NCBI GenBank assembly: GCA_036925085.1 | Contig: JAUPFP010000037.1 | Coordinates: forward strand, 1,384,001-1,448,000 | Length of the DNA stretch: 64,000 bases | Origin: Brachycybe producta | Lineage: Eukaryota; Arthropoda; Diplopoda; Playtdesmida; Andrognathidae | Direction: 5' to 3' | Shown: piece after piece, positions 11,113 through 22,685 of the stretch | Layout of the letters: the number at the start of each line of letters is the position of its first letter | How positions within the stretch are numbered: the first letter of the stretch is position 1 | Notes under the pieces: model-generated | Databases searched by the model: none | Seen by the model: only the letters and a program-made list of their open reading frames with translations | What the model was told of the DNA's origin: nothing | Translations under genes and position numbers: made by a program

Positions 11113-12865
11113 TTTCAGACTACAAAAGTGTGCAATGGGAGTGGCGAGTAACAAACTCTCTGCATGTACCTCTGAGGTTCGTATTATTTTGTTTATTAGT
11201 ATCCACTAATGGGCTAGAGATAAATTAAATTATTGGGGATTCGGTGGACAGAAGTTCACAGTTTGAAGAACACTGAAATTCAGTAAGATTCACTGTAGGT
11301 CAGGTCAGAGGTAAGCCATTTTTCTTGTGTGAAATACCATTCCCAGTGAAGTGTGCAAGACAAGCATGTCTTCATTTCCTGTGTGCAATATATATGCGCG
11401 CCTCACAGGGTTGGGCCAATTTAGAGAGTGGGCGCGTGGTCGTGGTGCTTCTATTGATTGATGTTCATGAAAATGCGACTAAGGAAATTCATTGCTGCAC
11501 GTGAACCGGAAGAGTTGGAACGGAAACATATCATCAGAATTTGTGAAAATTGTAAAAGTGAAGCGATTTCATAAAAAAAAAAAAATTTAATTGATTGTTT
11601 CAGTTATCATATTCAAATGTGTGGTATTTTTTGTTGTTGTTGTTTTGTAGATAGTGACGATCAAAACACATCCTGAGAGACTCTCCACGAGAAAGATCCA
11701 AGAAATCAACAGAATAAGGGACAGGTTAACAGGTGGTGCAGTTTGAAGTTAGTTTGAAAGCGATCAAATTGCACATTATGTCTGTTATATTCTATTCGAT
11801 CCGTTTTTCAGGTCTTGCTTTTTTTTTTTCAGAACAAAACTTCAGATGATCCGAATCAAATAAAGCTACCGAGGAAACGGGCATCGTCTTACGAAAATGT
11901 TTCGCAGGACCAGTGCCGGTGTTAATTGACATTTGATGGTATTGAAACTTATTTTGCTTTGTTTCATACGAATAAGATGAGTTTCTAGTTTTAGAAAGCA
12001 ATTAACACGGAGACAAAATTGAAAATCAAAATGAAAAGTTCAGTTTCATTGATAACCGGGTAATGTCTACTCTCAATATGTAAAATATTACTAAAAGCTA
12101 TTGTGTTTTTGACATTGACTACTCGACATGCATTGTGGACTAGTGCCCGCCCTATTTGATGAAAGACTGTTTGAATCCAATTTATTTATAATGACGAAAA
12201 GTGGAAACCACGCACACAACGACAGCTTGCAAAACGGCGACGACAGGTAGGACGACGATGTGGCCACACGACAGACATATGTGGCCCCCAGTTATTTTTC
12301 GCTGGCACAACAAAAGAGGAGCCTGGAGACGAAACCATCAATAGTAAACTGACTAAACTATAAGATCGGAGTATGTAACGAACTGAGATTTCCTAAGTTC
12401 ATTATTGCATAGTTAGGGTTTTAAACTGGGTTCCGTACACCAGGATTTTGTTGTGAGGACTGGGTGTGAGTTATTAAAAGAAGAAAGTGAGAATGTTTAT
12501 CCGGGTAAGTTCTGCAAATGGAAACTCTAACTAGTCAATGTGGAAAACTCCGAAAACAATCTACGGAAGAATCTCGATTATATCCGGATCTCGGTAATCT
12601 TATTTTTTTGCAATTTATGGTAAAACAGAAATAGAATCTGCAATTTTGTATCTTTTAGAAGAGAATTCAATTTCAATATTGCAAATGTTAAAAAAAATAC
12701 AAGTTCTGTATTTACATTGAATTTTATTTCAGATGGTGATTTTTAACATTAAAAGACATTAAAGAGGGTCGGTGTATATTCCACAGTTGTTGAATTTTGC
12801 ACACAACTAAATGCTGCGGAAATTCATAATAGTTAAAGAAAATGAATGTCCTCCTCTTGCAATTT
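11113..12865. other. Unique, less AT-rich sequence with one possible exon
   Basis: This stretch is less AT-rich than its flanks and has no obvious repeats. An acceptor-like GTTGTTTTGTAG precedes an open 74-nt segment (11651-11724) followed by a GT. One frame reads IVTIKTHPERLSTRKIQEIN, loosely like the helix-turn-helix start of mariner-type transposases (inference only). A donor-like CAGAG|GTAAGC lies near 11312. No long reading frame is present. Confidence 0.3.
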
Positions 12866-13335
12866 GGAATGTGCGCCAAACGTTTTCAATTGGCGCATGC
12901 CTATTGAAAAACTTCAAACGAAATGCAAACTTCGAAGTTTGCGCAACTTTTGGAATAATTCGATTATTTTTGGAAAGAGCATTGTTTTTTAAATGAAATG
13001 ACATCTTATGCTCTCGTTACGATCATGTAGCTATATTGCATGGCATATAGCATTGCAGAAAAATGACGTCACTGCCGGCGCCTTCTACCACATTGCAATG
13101 TTGTACGTCATGGTGGTAACGCTATTTCTCTGTTATGCTGTATGCAGTGCAGTAGCTGCATGAGCATAACGAGAGCATCATTACAGTTTCCGTTAGCTAA
13201 CATGGTTAATTTTTTACATCAATTTTTGAATGTGCGCCAAACGTTTTCAATGGACATGAAAAACGTTGAACGAAATGCAAACTTTGAAACTGTGTAACTT
13301 TTCATTAGTAAGTCACATATTGGAAATTCGATTTA
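12866..13335 (+). repeat. Diverged direct repeat (GTGCGCCAAACGTTTTCAA)
   Basis: GAATGTGCGCCAAACGTTTT occurs near 12868 and again near 13228. Each is followed by a conserved CGAAATGCAAACTT segment and GGAA-AATTCGATT. A third, weaker copy is near 13573 (TGTGGGCCAAATGTTTTCAA). A MITE (13007-13183) sits between the first two copies. Confidence 0.7.
13007..13183. mobile_element. MITE family F (ATGCTCTCGTTA ends)
   Basis: The left end ATGCTCTCGTTACGATCATG is inverted at the right end as CATGAGCATAACGAGAGCAT. The interior holds GCATTGCA and TGACGTCACTGC segments. About 175 bp, no coding capacity, inserted between two copies of the direct repeat described at 12866. Confidence 0.8.
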
Positions 13336-13389
13336 GTTTTTAAAGATCGTAAACTTTTTGCAATTTCTTTAAGCTCACATGATTAATTT

Positions 13390-13552
13390 CAGTGGTGTAG
13401 CTATTTTTGATTGTGACCCCTGCCACCCCTTGCTGCTTAAAACATTGAGCCCCCTTTGTACCTCCCAAAATGCGCCCTACAAACCTCCAGCGCCCCCCCC
13501 CTCCCACTCCTCTCGCAGTGGCGGGGGTTGCAGGTCTTCAGCTACGCCTCTG
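13390..13552. mobile_element. hAT-type MITE with 8-bp target duplication
   Basis: The ends CAGTGGTGTAGCTA and TAGCTACGCCTCTG (inverted, one or two mismatches) are the common CAGTGGCGTAGCTA hAT terminus. ATTAATTT flanks it on both sides (13382-13389 and 13553-13560), a perfect 8-bp duplication as expected for hAT. The interior is C-rich. A 78-codon frame across it is not a gene. A lone copy of this terminus lies at about 55948. Confidence 0.85.
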
Positions 13553-14225
13553 ATTAATTTTGCATCGATTTTTGACTGTGGGCCAAATGTTTTCAATGGG
13601 CATGTGGTCCCATGAATGAAAAAGATGCGGCATTATTTGTAAATTGCATCTAAAAACATATATTTGAGCATAGCATTATAGCCATTGTAGCGCTATCCGG
13701 GGGGGGGGTGTTGAAAACAAAATATCTATTCAGTCATCTTATTACGAAATCTACATATTTTTTTTAAATTAAGTTTTAATTAATTTTAATTCTAAGGACT
13801 ATTTTCTAATTAGGTTTTAATTAATTGTGAAGCTGCAGATTTTTTTTTTATATTTTAAATAATTGTAAAAGCTACGTATTTTTTTTTTTCACGTCGTGTT
13901 TTAATTAATTTGAAAATTCCGTCTGCTTTTCTTTAAGAAAAAAAAGAGGATACATGTCGGTTTGTCACAAGGTGGCGTAAGTTGCCACAATTTATTTTCA
14001 TATCACCTGACCTATTTTTGTTAGTTCACTGACACCTTTATTTACAGGTGATCTAACGAAATATTCTATAATAAGACCTGAATCACAAATGTGGTTACTA
14101 CGTGACTCACAAATCATAGCTCGGTTACAGTTGTTATTTGACGAGAGCACTTTTCTCATTGATATCTGTGTTTGTTTGTAGACATACGAAATGGATGTCT
14201 TTATGAAAAAAAAATTAAAGAGAAA

Positions 14226-14448
14226 ATAGAAAGTGTTTTATAAACTAGAAGAGTGTCCTCAATCACTTACGGCTATTTTCATTTTGATATCTTTCAAAAT
14301 AAACTTTTTATAGAAAAAATATTGTCAAGTTGGGTCTGCATTTTCAAACTTATATAAAAAGTTTATTTGAAAAGTTATCAACTTGAAAATACTTTAAAGT
14401 GATTGAGTTACCATTCTAGTTTCTAAAACACATTCAAGTTTCTCTTCA
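14226..14448. repeat. MITE family C copy
   Basis: Left arm AAGTGTTTTATAAACTAGAA; right arm CCATTCTAGTTTCTAAAACA. Inside is TTGATATCTTTCAAAATAAA, facing AGTTTATTTGAAAAGTTATC. Same family as 562-832. Confidence 0.85.
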
Positions 14449-14607
14449 TAATTTTTTTTACCTGAAAGACGGAATAATCAAAGTTCAAGAGGCGTTTACA
14501 CTTTAAAAAAAACACCTTAAAAGTGGTTTATGACATAAACTCATTGAAGTTAATTCATTTGAAGGCCCATTTGAAATCATTTTGATTAATCACTAATTGG
14601 CAGCAGC

Positions 14608-14917
14608 AAGCCGTAAGATAAATAGACTTGGCCCGAGCTGCCAGTGGAGAAAGTCTCCACTTGTGGTACTAGATGTCTCGGGTTCGAATCCTGGCATGAG
14701 CATGGATATTTGTGTTGTCCTCACTTTTTACTTGAATACTGAACTTTTGTATAGAACTGATTGACCTGTGAATTGATTGCAATTGGCATGTGAATTTTTA
14801 TGTTTAATTGGACTCGTGACTCGATTGGACTGGTTGCGAATTGACGCGTACGTTCGTATGTCCCGCAATCACTTTGATGTTAAATAAGTTAGTAAACAAC
14901 AACAACAACAACAAAAA
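14608..14917 (+). mobile_element. tRNA-derived SINE with CAA tail
   Basis: The 5' part looks tRNA-derived: an A-box-like TGGCCCGAGCTGCCAGTGG and, about 50 bp on, a B box GGTTCGAATCC at 14681-14691. A body of about 190 bp (containing GACGCGTACGTTCGTATGTC and AATCACTTTGATGTTAAAT) follows. The element ends in a (CAA)n tail at 14896-14917. It appears complete and is the only copy seen in the window. The partner LINE is unknown. Confidence 0.8.
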
Positions 14918-16261
14918 CCCATGCTTCTGAAGTTCAGATATCCTCAATGGCAATAGCTTGGTTTTCTTCCTAAAAATGATAATTCCGCAAGCACAACTTA
15001 TTCTTATAATTTCCAGCTATCAAAGCGAGCCATAAAAATAACAGCATTTTTAATATGAAATATAATTGTAGTTCAAACACTTTATTTTCTTTTCAATTAC
15101 ATAAAAATTACATATTAAAATATGAAATTTGGCTTTAGAAAGGGGGAAAGCGAACTCCTTGCCGATATCAGCATGTGCCCATGAGTCAAACTAAAATCTA
15201 GCATATCCGTTACTCAGACTGGAATGCCAATCTCAAACCAAGTTCTTTGCTTTTGACGGAAAATGCATTTTTTTCTGGGTTGCCTTATTAATTGATATAA
15301 CATTATTATTTATTAATCAGGGAAATTTAAAAATAATATTTTAAAATTAAAATTAAATTGGAACCCAGTGCCGGGAGCAAACCACGCCTCACTGCAACGC
15401 CACTGGGTATCCTGAAAGTCTCAAATTATTATTATGGGAGAGGTGTCCGTTTTCAACAAAAAGGAGTTTAGTTTTCCTAGTAAAAAATGTTTAGAAAAGA
15501 AGAGACATTTTTCATTTTTCTTGTGAAATTTCACTGACCGTAAAAGAGAACAATTCTGAATTAGAAAATATTCAATCACCAAAAACAAACTTGTTTTGGG
15601 GGGGTTTTGTTTGAAATTACTTGTACTTTCGTGTTTGAAAAAAGAACAAATTTTGAGAGATTTATTTAATCTAAATTATATTCTAATTATACATTATGCA
15701 AATTTAAAATCTGATAAAACAAGTCTTAACTTTTTTATTTAATTACCGGTTATTTAAAAAAGCATTCTCCACCCTAATTGATACATGAGGAATAAATAAT
15801 TAGAATATTTTGACCGACTAATTTGCATAATTGTTTCAAGCTGTGCAGTATTTGTCATACGATCTATTCTTTTTATAATATAGTTTCTGAAGGAAAAAAG
15901 GGGATGTTGTGTCGGTGGTTCGGTGCCATTGTACCGGGTAACATTTCATTCCCCTTTCTTAAGTTCAAAATGGATTTAATACGTGCAAAACGATTAAAAC
16001 CAATGTCTACAAAAATCTATGAAAAAACCTAGTCTGGAAAAGGCTGTGATATTTGAAAAAAATAGAAACTTCATTGAACTTAATGAACGAATTTATCTTG
16101 TGGTTGTCATTCTAAACATTCTGTTATTCATTGTTGTATCCAGCGATGTGACTTCACATTGCTGGATATATGGAGAAATAACTGAATGTACAGATTGTTT
16201 GATTGACGTTGACATTTTTTTTTGTCAAAAGTAGCTTTGGAGTAGAGACCTTCATTTAAAA
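14918..16261. other. AT-rich intergenic
   Basis: No gene is supported. A GC-richer patch at about 15360-15420 (CCCAGTGCCGGGAGCAAACC ... GCAACGCCACTGGGTATCC) has inverted CCCAGTG/CACTGGG ends and looks like a fragment of a small DNA element. Frames of 69-71 codons at 15823-16234 have no recognisable content. Confidence 0.4.
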
Positions 16262-16365
16262 AAAAAATTAAGGCCCAGACTACCAAGCTCATGAGGCCCA
16301 CAAAGTGCACCAAACTCATGAAGTCAACAAAGTCCACCAGGCACATGTAGACCACAAAGCGATTA
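16262..16365. repeat. Minisatellite, about 30-bp unit
   Basis: Three to four diverged units of the type CACCAAACTCATGAAGTCAA / CACCAGGCACATGTAGACCA, each ending in CACAAAGTG or CAACAAAGTC. On the minus strand it gives a periodic frame with repeated F-V-x-x-M-S-L-V. That periodicity is a by-product of the tandem repeat and not evidence of a gene. Confidence 0.65.
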
Positions 16366-16475
16366 CCTTTTTTCAAAATAATGCCCAGCCTAAATGATGC
16401 AATTCAACTGAATTTTAGTGTGTTTTTACCCTGGACAAATTCCAAATTGCCCCATAAAACTCAGGGGACATCCTT

Positions 16476-16785
16476 AAAACACGGTCCACATGCATATTTC
16501 TGTACAACATTTTGCCTGGGCAGGCAAAATTGTGTAAAAATACGTTGTAGTTCAGGGTTGTCCAAACAATATAGTTTACAGCACCTTTTTTCCATAATCA
16601 GTCTCACGGAATCCAGCGAACACTGTTCCGGCACCAAAATCGAAGGCAAATTGTGCAGGCCTCAGTTGTTCGTCTCCGTGTACCGTCACCGCGCAGGTCA
16701 CATAATTGTACAGTTTTTTTTTCTGCTTTGAACTGCGCAGGCAAAATGTTGTACAAAAACATTGCATGTGGACCGGCTTTAAAAG
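16476..16785. mobile_element. MITE family E (GGTCCACATGC ends)
   Basis: The left end AACACGGTCCACATGCATAT is inverted at the right end as GCATGTGGACCGGCTTTAAA. Next inward, TGTACAACATTTTGCCTG pairs with CAGGCAAAATGTTGTACA. TTAA-like tetramers touch both ends. The right terminus of a second copy is near 59969-59993. Three overlapping short frames inside are artefacts. Confidence 0.8.
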
Positions 16786-18480
16786 TTGGAATTTAATGTT
16801 GACGTTTAAAGACCTCATATTCTCTTATTCTGATTTTATTTCTCAGATCTTAGAACTGAATCTTTGAAAAAACTAATAAATAATTTAATTATTTTAATAA
16901 GGAAATCTGTGTTATGTATTCTTAAAATTGAAATAAATGTACAGTGTCTAAAGATGAACGAACATTTTATTAAAATGTATTTTCTAAATTACAAAGCGTA
17001 TTGTTTTAAATGAGATACAATGAAGTTAGAATTGATCTAGATCGAGAAATCCCTCCTGTAGTTTTTAAACTGGAGTTAAGGACGAAATGAGACTAAAATG
17101 AAATTAAGCTCAGCCACATGACCACATGAGGAAATAAATGGAAATGAGATTTACAAAATAAAACTGTCTTAAACTGATTATAAATAATAAATGCAAGAAA
17201 GTAGAATGGTAAAATAAGTCTAAATAGATTGAATAGATAGTACATTATAATTGTGGAGTATTTTCCTATAGAAACATAATTAGAATCATTCGTGATGACA
17301 TTTTTGTGCTCTTTTTCTGTTTTTGCTTGTTTTAATTAATTATTAAGTGGTGAATATATAATATTTCAATATATATTTCAATTAAAAATTATAAGAAAAA
17401 AAAAACAGTTTGAAATAGAAGTTATAAGACCATAACAAGCCAAACCAAGCAAAACAGAAATTGAATCAGATGCTTAAATCATTAATTAATAAATTACAGC
17501 AATGGAAAAGTGAAAATTTGAAAAGGAATGTGGAAACATTCACTTGAGAACAACTTTTAAAACTCCACCTATAATTTTTTTATCTTCAAGAAATGACTCG
17601 TGAGAATAAAATTTAGAATATTACAGAATTTTTTAAGTAACTGTAAAGTAGCGATCACACTGGCCATTTTTTTTCTCGCAAGATTTCGTGCAAGAAATAA
17701 ATAAGTAAAATATTGCTGTGAATCTTGCAGTGTTTCTTGCAAAAAGATGAAGATCAGCGTTTTCTTTAAGACGGTGTGTGCAAGAAACCACTTGCAAGAG
17801 TATTATCGCATTAGCAAATTGCAAGGCAATGCAAGCTTAGGTAAGGCAAGGCAATTGCATTTCAAGATATTTTTTAACGAAAAAGAGCTGATTCTTTAAT
17901 TCTGCGTTTTCAAAGTAACGTTTTTTAAGTAAAATTGAAGTAACTTCAAGTTAAAATTGCTTTTGATGAATCTGATGACTTTTGATGAGTCTCATGACTA
18001 AATTAGCACTAAATAATATTTCTTAATCTTGATGCTAATTAGCATTGTATCAAGTTATTTAAAATAGTTTGTTATTGTTTTTTGTGCTATATACAATATT
18101 GTTATTATGGGTTAGTAAGCTAAGGTGAGGTAAATTTGAGAGTCCTACTTTTCACATGAAATGTAACGGTCTATTAGATAAATGTTTTTTTTTCCTAATA
18201 GTTTTTTTCTATTTGCTTCACTTCCTTATGTTTTTCTTTTTCTACCTGTACTTACTTACCTGTCTATCTATATGTGTGTCCGGAAGTAGCCATTCAATTT
18301 TGTAGATTGACCAACAACAACAAGTTAATAAAAGGAGATTGGATGGTGGCGAAAAGAACGAATCACAAGCCTTGATGAACAACAGCAGTTTTTAAAAAAA
18401 AGGTTGTTTCTACTTTTTATTACTTGATTTGTTTTCTTACCTGGAAGTTATTTTTTCTTTCATCTCTTTTATCTTAATAT
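16786..18480. other. AT-rich upstream region of gene 1
   Basis: No gene. A region rich in CTTGCAAGA/TCTTGCA motifs at about 17650-17830 (TTCTTGCAAAAAG, AAACCACTTGCAAG) looks like a decayed hairpin repeat beginning GCGATCACACTGGCCA. Confidence 0.4.
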
Positions 18481-18492
18481 ATATATAAGTGA

Positions 18493-18500
18493 TATAAAAA
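18493..18500 (+). promoter_or_regulatory. TATA box of the proline-rich gene
   Basis: TATAAAAA lies 88 bp upstream of the proposed start codon (18581). Transcription would be expected to start about 30 bp downstream, near 18523, leaving a 5' leader of about 57 nt. The same spacing is found for the gene at 57362. Confidence 0.6.
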
Positions 18501-18580
18501 GCAAAACTTAGTTGCATTTGCAATTGAGAACTGACTTAAATAATATTGGGGGGCTCCAGATGAAAGGTGAATCAACAAAA

Positions 18581-21500
18581 ATGAAGTGTCTGGTAAGTAA
18601 TCATCATCACCACCATAAGTAATGCTAACATGTGTTAGTAATGACTTTCTAACACATGGCTTTTATTCTGTACTTTATACATTTTTTTGTGTGCAATGAA
18701 TGAATTCCAATTTAGTTGAAGGCTGCAAATGCAAATTTAAGAGAAACTTGTGTTTTAGAAACTAGAAAAGTAACTCAATCAATTGTAGCCTCATATTTGA
18801 ATTCGCCACCCCCACACCCTCCTTTCCTGAGGTTTTGAGAAAATTTTAAGTATTTCATGCAAACTGTTTTAACTTTTAAGGAGAAAAATTCTGAAAAATT
18901 CAAAGTGTTTTAGTATTAAACTTTTTATGACAGTTTGAAAAAGGCAAAAAATAGTTTATCATGAAATTTCAACGAAAAACCAAAAAAACGGGTCATTTTC
19001 AAACTGCTATAAAATGTTTATTTTTTAAGATTTTGTCAGGAAAAACTTGCACTATTCTAGTTTAAAAACAAAAAGTTTGCAATGATGTTTTTGTATCCAA
19101 AAACAAGTATATGGAACCATCTTAAGGATAGCTTCATATTGAAATCTTTTAAAATAAGCTTTTTACGTCAGTTTGAAAGTGTCTCAACTTTAAGCAGACG
19201 TTATTCTGAAATTTTTGTTTCTTTTGAAAGATATCAACATGGAAGTAGTATTATGTTATCTAGTTTTTAACACACTTTCAATTTCGTTTTAGTGTTGCTC
19301 ATGAAACAAGAATAATCAGATTTCAAAAATCAGCTGTTCATGTGGTTGTGGTTTGTCAGCGAAATTTTATAAGATTTATTTGAAGAATAGGCCTAAACGA
19401 AGTTTTATGGTTTACTTTCATTACAATATCTTTTAAAATAAACTTTTAATGACAGTTTGTAATGTACATTTTAAATTTTTCATTTATAAAAAAATAATGT
19501 AGTTTGAGACTGTTTTTAGTTTGTAAAAGTTTTCAAAATTTGTTTTTAAAAAGCATTTTCTATAGCTGTGAAAGTGAAGAAGTGTTTAATAAGTTGTATT
19601 TGTAATGACTCATTCAATTGGTTATTTCGTAAACTAATTTGCATATGGTAGAAAGTGAGATTTTTGTTTTATTTATGTTATAGGAAGTGAAACTGTATTA
19701 ATTGTTCCTCTCCAAAACTTGTTGGAAGAATTGCCGAACCTGTTAGTGTGCCACTGACCCACATGCCAACCAATTTGAAAACATTTAACAGGAAGCACCT
19801 GTTCTAATCATTGCATAAGCTCCCCTGTTTAGCTTCAGGCTTAGTTTACAACCAGATAATATGGGATGGGAAACGTAATCGTAGACTTTTGGGGTTTCCA
19901 GTTGGTTTTGCGTCTTTGACCACCATTTTTTTTCCAGGTCTTAATTAAAATATTGTTCTCCATCTCGGAATCTTTTTAAAGTTCATTTAAAACATGAAAT
20001 AGAAGACGTACAGCATATGGCTGCAAGATGCTGTAAAAGGCTGCTGACTGTGTATCAACCATGCTACATGAACTTGAGTGGGAAATGCTGGCATTCTTAG
20101 CCATCCAGGTTCCTAGATGGTAGTTGCAATGTAATGCTATGGAAATATGCAAAACATTTGCACACAAGCCACATGCAGACTTCATGTTGCAGTCAAACTT
20201 GACTGCTAAAAAGTGTGCCAAGGCACTAAAGAGCTAGACCAGTAGAACTGATGCATATTTATGGTTTTTCTTTCCATATGTATTTAGACGTTGGAATTCG
20301 CTTAATGAAGATGGGGTTGAAACAAGCAGTCGCGTGTGTGTTTCAACCCTTAATGCCTTACTAGAGCTCAATGAAAAGAACTGGAAAAATCTTCCAGAAA
20401 AATAAATTTCACAAACAAGCTGTCTATATCAGGGTTTACGTGGTGCACATGCGTTAAAGACACTTTGGATGGGCCTACTAGGTCACATTGTCATCTTGAA
20501 CTTTTGCTATGTTGCATTCGTTTAGATTTTCTATTGGATTTCGGAAGTTTTTATATTATTTCATAGTACTCCACTTTGCCTTTCCGAATCGACAGTTTTC
20601 GGAAGAAAAAACTTGCGAAAGCTATCATTTCTGAAATTCTGAGTGTTTCATTGAGCTCTGGTGAGGCCTTCAGAACGAAATCAATTTGATTATGATTTCT
20701 AAAGTTTGTCTACATGACAATCGTTTATGATTGGGAATTAATTATCTTGCCTATCACGTTGCTCTCGAGCTGATTGACGGCGTACTTAGTTTAATTGAAT
20801 ATTATTGGTGTTATATGGGTTGGAGTCGTTGATAAATTATGACATGTTTTATTTTAAAGAAGGTTTTGTTGTTGTTTTTTTCTTTTCACATTCAGACACT
20901 TTTCCTTTTGTTGTGTGCGAGCGTTTCGTCAATAGCCGCAGACGTAAAAGATGACGATGATCATTTGGTAGCACCGACGGAGAACAGACACGACAAAAGA
21001 AGTGTGGAACTCATTGGTCCTCTTCTCAACAGTCTGTCGTCATCAATGGGAGGAAGCAACGATTACATCGGTAGTATGGGAGGAAATGGTGGGCTCTTAG
21101 GTCTGGTAGGAAACCTCATGAACAATGCCATGGGTGTCACTTTTAGTCGAGAGGGAATCAACATGAACTTGAAGACACCTCCGAGCACAAATAATCAGGA
21201 ATCGCGATCTGGTAATAGCGGTGGTTCTACCGGATTAAATCCGGGAGGTGTTGGTTTAAACTTTGACCTGACCAAGATAGGAAGTAATCTTATCAATGGT
21301 TATCGTGTCGGTAAAGCGGCTGGATCAGCCGGAGGTGGTTTCCTGAGTACTATCTTAAATGGGGTGAATGGTGTTGCTGATAGTCTGTCATTGGGGTCTG
21401 TAACCGATAATAATTTCAATCGGCTTCCTCCACCACCTAGGGTACATCCTCCACCTCAGAATAACCATCCTCCACCTCAGAATAATCATCCTCCCCCTCA

Positions 21501-22647
21501 GGATAACCATCCTCCACCGCAGAATAACCATCCTCCACCTCAGGATAACCATCCTCCACCTCAGGATAACCATCCTCCACCTCAGAATAACCATCCTCCA
21601 CCACCACCTTTTGATGGACCTCATCCTCCACAGCAAAGTAACCTTCCTCCGCATCCTCCACCACCACCTTTCGATGGACCTCATCCTCCACAACCAAATA
21701 ACCTTCCTCCGCATCCTTCACAGCCCAATAATCTCCATCCCCATCCTCCACACCCGAATAATCCACGTCCACCACAACATGGCCCATATCCACCTCCGTC
21801 TCCTCTACAGGGACCATTTTTGCCTCCACCTTCTCCTCAGCAGCTTCCAAATCACGAGAATCATCCGATGCCTCATCAGATTCAACACGAAAACACAGAT
21901 AATTACAGAGGTCCTCCAAGAGACATTGTACACGAACATCCGAATCGTCCTCTAGATCACGACAACTTCCGTGAAGAAGGTCGGCATATGTCATCTGAAA
22001 AGCCAAACGGACATCACGAGAGCAGCAGTAGCAGCGACACCAGCACCACCGAAGAGCCAGACAAGAAATCTACAAGGAGACCTAATAAGAACAAAGGGTC
22101 CAAAGACAATCACAGGGAAGATAATCAGTCTTCATCATCGAGTGCGTCAAGAACGAATTCTAATGAAAAACCAAATGGAAGAATTATAGAGGAGGAACCA
22201 CGTAACAAAAATGTGAACAATAATAACAATTTGAAACATCCTGGAGTACAGTATGTTGATCTTTTACCAGTTCCGCAACCCGCTTTCTTAGCTGATAATG
22301 GCCCAATTGTTGAGAATATTCAGGTGCCACTTAATGTTCAGTTAGTTGATCGCAAGCCTGATTTTATTGTTGCACAAGGTATGCCTCCGCCTGACGCTGT
22401 TCGTAATGGCCGTAGTCACCCGCTTGCTGGTTATGAACCAAGTGGTGAATTTAACGGTTTTAGACAATTGGTTCCTGGTGTTTTTAGAGATGGTTTCTTT
22501 GTAGTTCCACCTGATGGGCCGATTTACGACGGAAGACCTAATGGTGATGTACGTGCCATTTACAGTGGGAACGAGGCTGATAGACACAGCGATGCAATGG
22601 AACGTGGACGTGGACAACAACCTATCAGTTCTTATCTGCCACACTAG
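18581..22647 (+). CDS. Secreted proline-rich low-complexity protein (two exons)
   Basis: Joined exons 18581-18592 and 20896-22647 give about 587 residues. Exon 1 encodes only MKCL before CTG|GTAAGTAA; exon 2 follows the acceptor CACATTCAG and continues TLFLLLCASVSSIA, completing a typical signal peptide cut near residue 18-19. An in-frame ATG at 18560 adds seven residues but has a poor context (C at -3). An acidic propeptide-like stretch (D23-D26) ends in a dibasic KR at 38-39, followed by SVELIGPLLNSL. Residues 122-171 hold a G-rich hydrophobic block containing NGYRVGKAAGSAGGG. Residues 188-236 are seven HPPPQ(N/D)N repeats, followed by two 20-residue HPPPPPFDGP units. Then come His/Glu-rich and Ser/Lys-rich segments and a non-repetitive 130-residue C terminus. 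Probably an extracellular matrix or cuticle-like structural protein. No family domain recognised. Confidence 0.85.
18741..19080. repeat. MITE family C copy in intron
   Basis: Left arm TGTTTTAGAAACTAGAAAAG, then TAACTCAATC; right arm CACTATTCTAGTTTAAAAAC. It contains a CGCCACCCCCACACCCTCC insertion not seen in other copies. Confidence 0.7.
19110..19292. repeat. MITE family C copy in intron
   Basis: The left arm is eroded (CATCTTAAGGATAGCTTCAT, TTGAAATCTTTTAAAATAAG). The right arm is clear (GAAAGATATCAACATGGAAG, ATCTAGTTTTTAACACACTT). AACTTTAAGCAGACG is shared with the copy at 34363. Confidence 0.65.
19980..20235. repeat. MITE family D copy in intron
   Basis: TTGCAATGTAATGCTATGG, AACATTTGCACACAAGC and CAGACTTCATGTTGCAGTC match the element at 3229-3612 (TACAATGTATTGCTATGG, CCTTTGCACACGAGC). 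The right end reads GTGTGCCAAGGCACTAAA. The 81-codon minus-strand frame is not a gene. Confidence 0.65.
21445..21711 (+). repeat. Coding tandem repeats (21 bp x7, 60 bp x2)
   Basis: Seven in-frame 21-bp units encoding HPPPQ(N/D)N occupy 21445-21591. They are followed by two 60-bp units, 21592-21651 and 21652-21711, encoding HPPPPPFDGPHPPQ-type segments. Unit length is a multiple of three throughout, so copy number can change without breaking the frame. Long shadow frames on the opposite strand come from this repeat. Confidence 0.9.
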
Positions 22648-22685
22648 CAACCATGATTGCGTATTTGTGTCTCCATGTTCAATTT

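Larger units (their letters stand above)
18593..20895 (+). other. First intron of the proline-rich gene
   Basis: A 2303-bp phase-0 intron, GTAAGTAA to TTTCACATTCAG with a strong pyrimidine tract. It contains family C hairpins at 18741-19080 and 19110-19292, a weaker half copy at about 19400-19460, and a family D element at 19980-20235. The open frame running from 20839 into exon 2 is intron read-through and not the true start. Confidence 0.75.

Noticed and set aside
16128-16818. Several frames of 62-116 codons on both strands
   Set aside because: They run through a minisatellite and a family E hairpin. The periodic peptide comes from the tandem repeat.
20839-20895. Long-frame start MTCFILKKVL upstream of the proline-rich protein
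   Set aside because: This segment is the pyrimidine-rich end of the intron. A cleaner signal peptide arises by joining MKCL (18581-18592) to 20896.
21388-22006. Overlapping minus- and other-frame ORFs of 108-189 codons over the proline-rich gene
   Set aside because: Shadows of the 21-bp and 60-bp coding repeats, which stay open in several frames.
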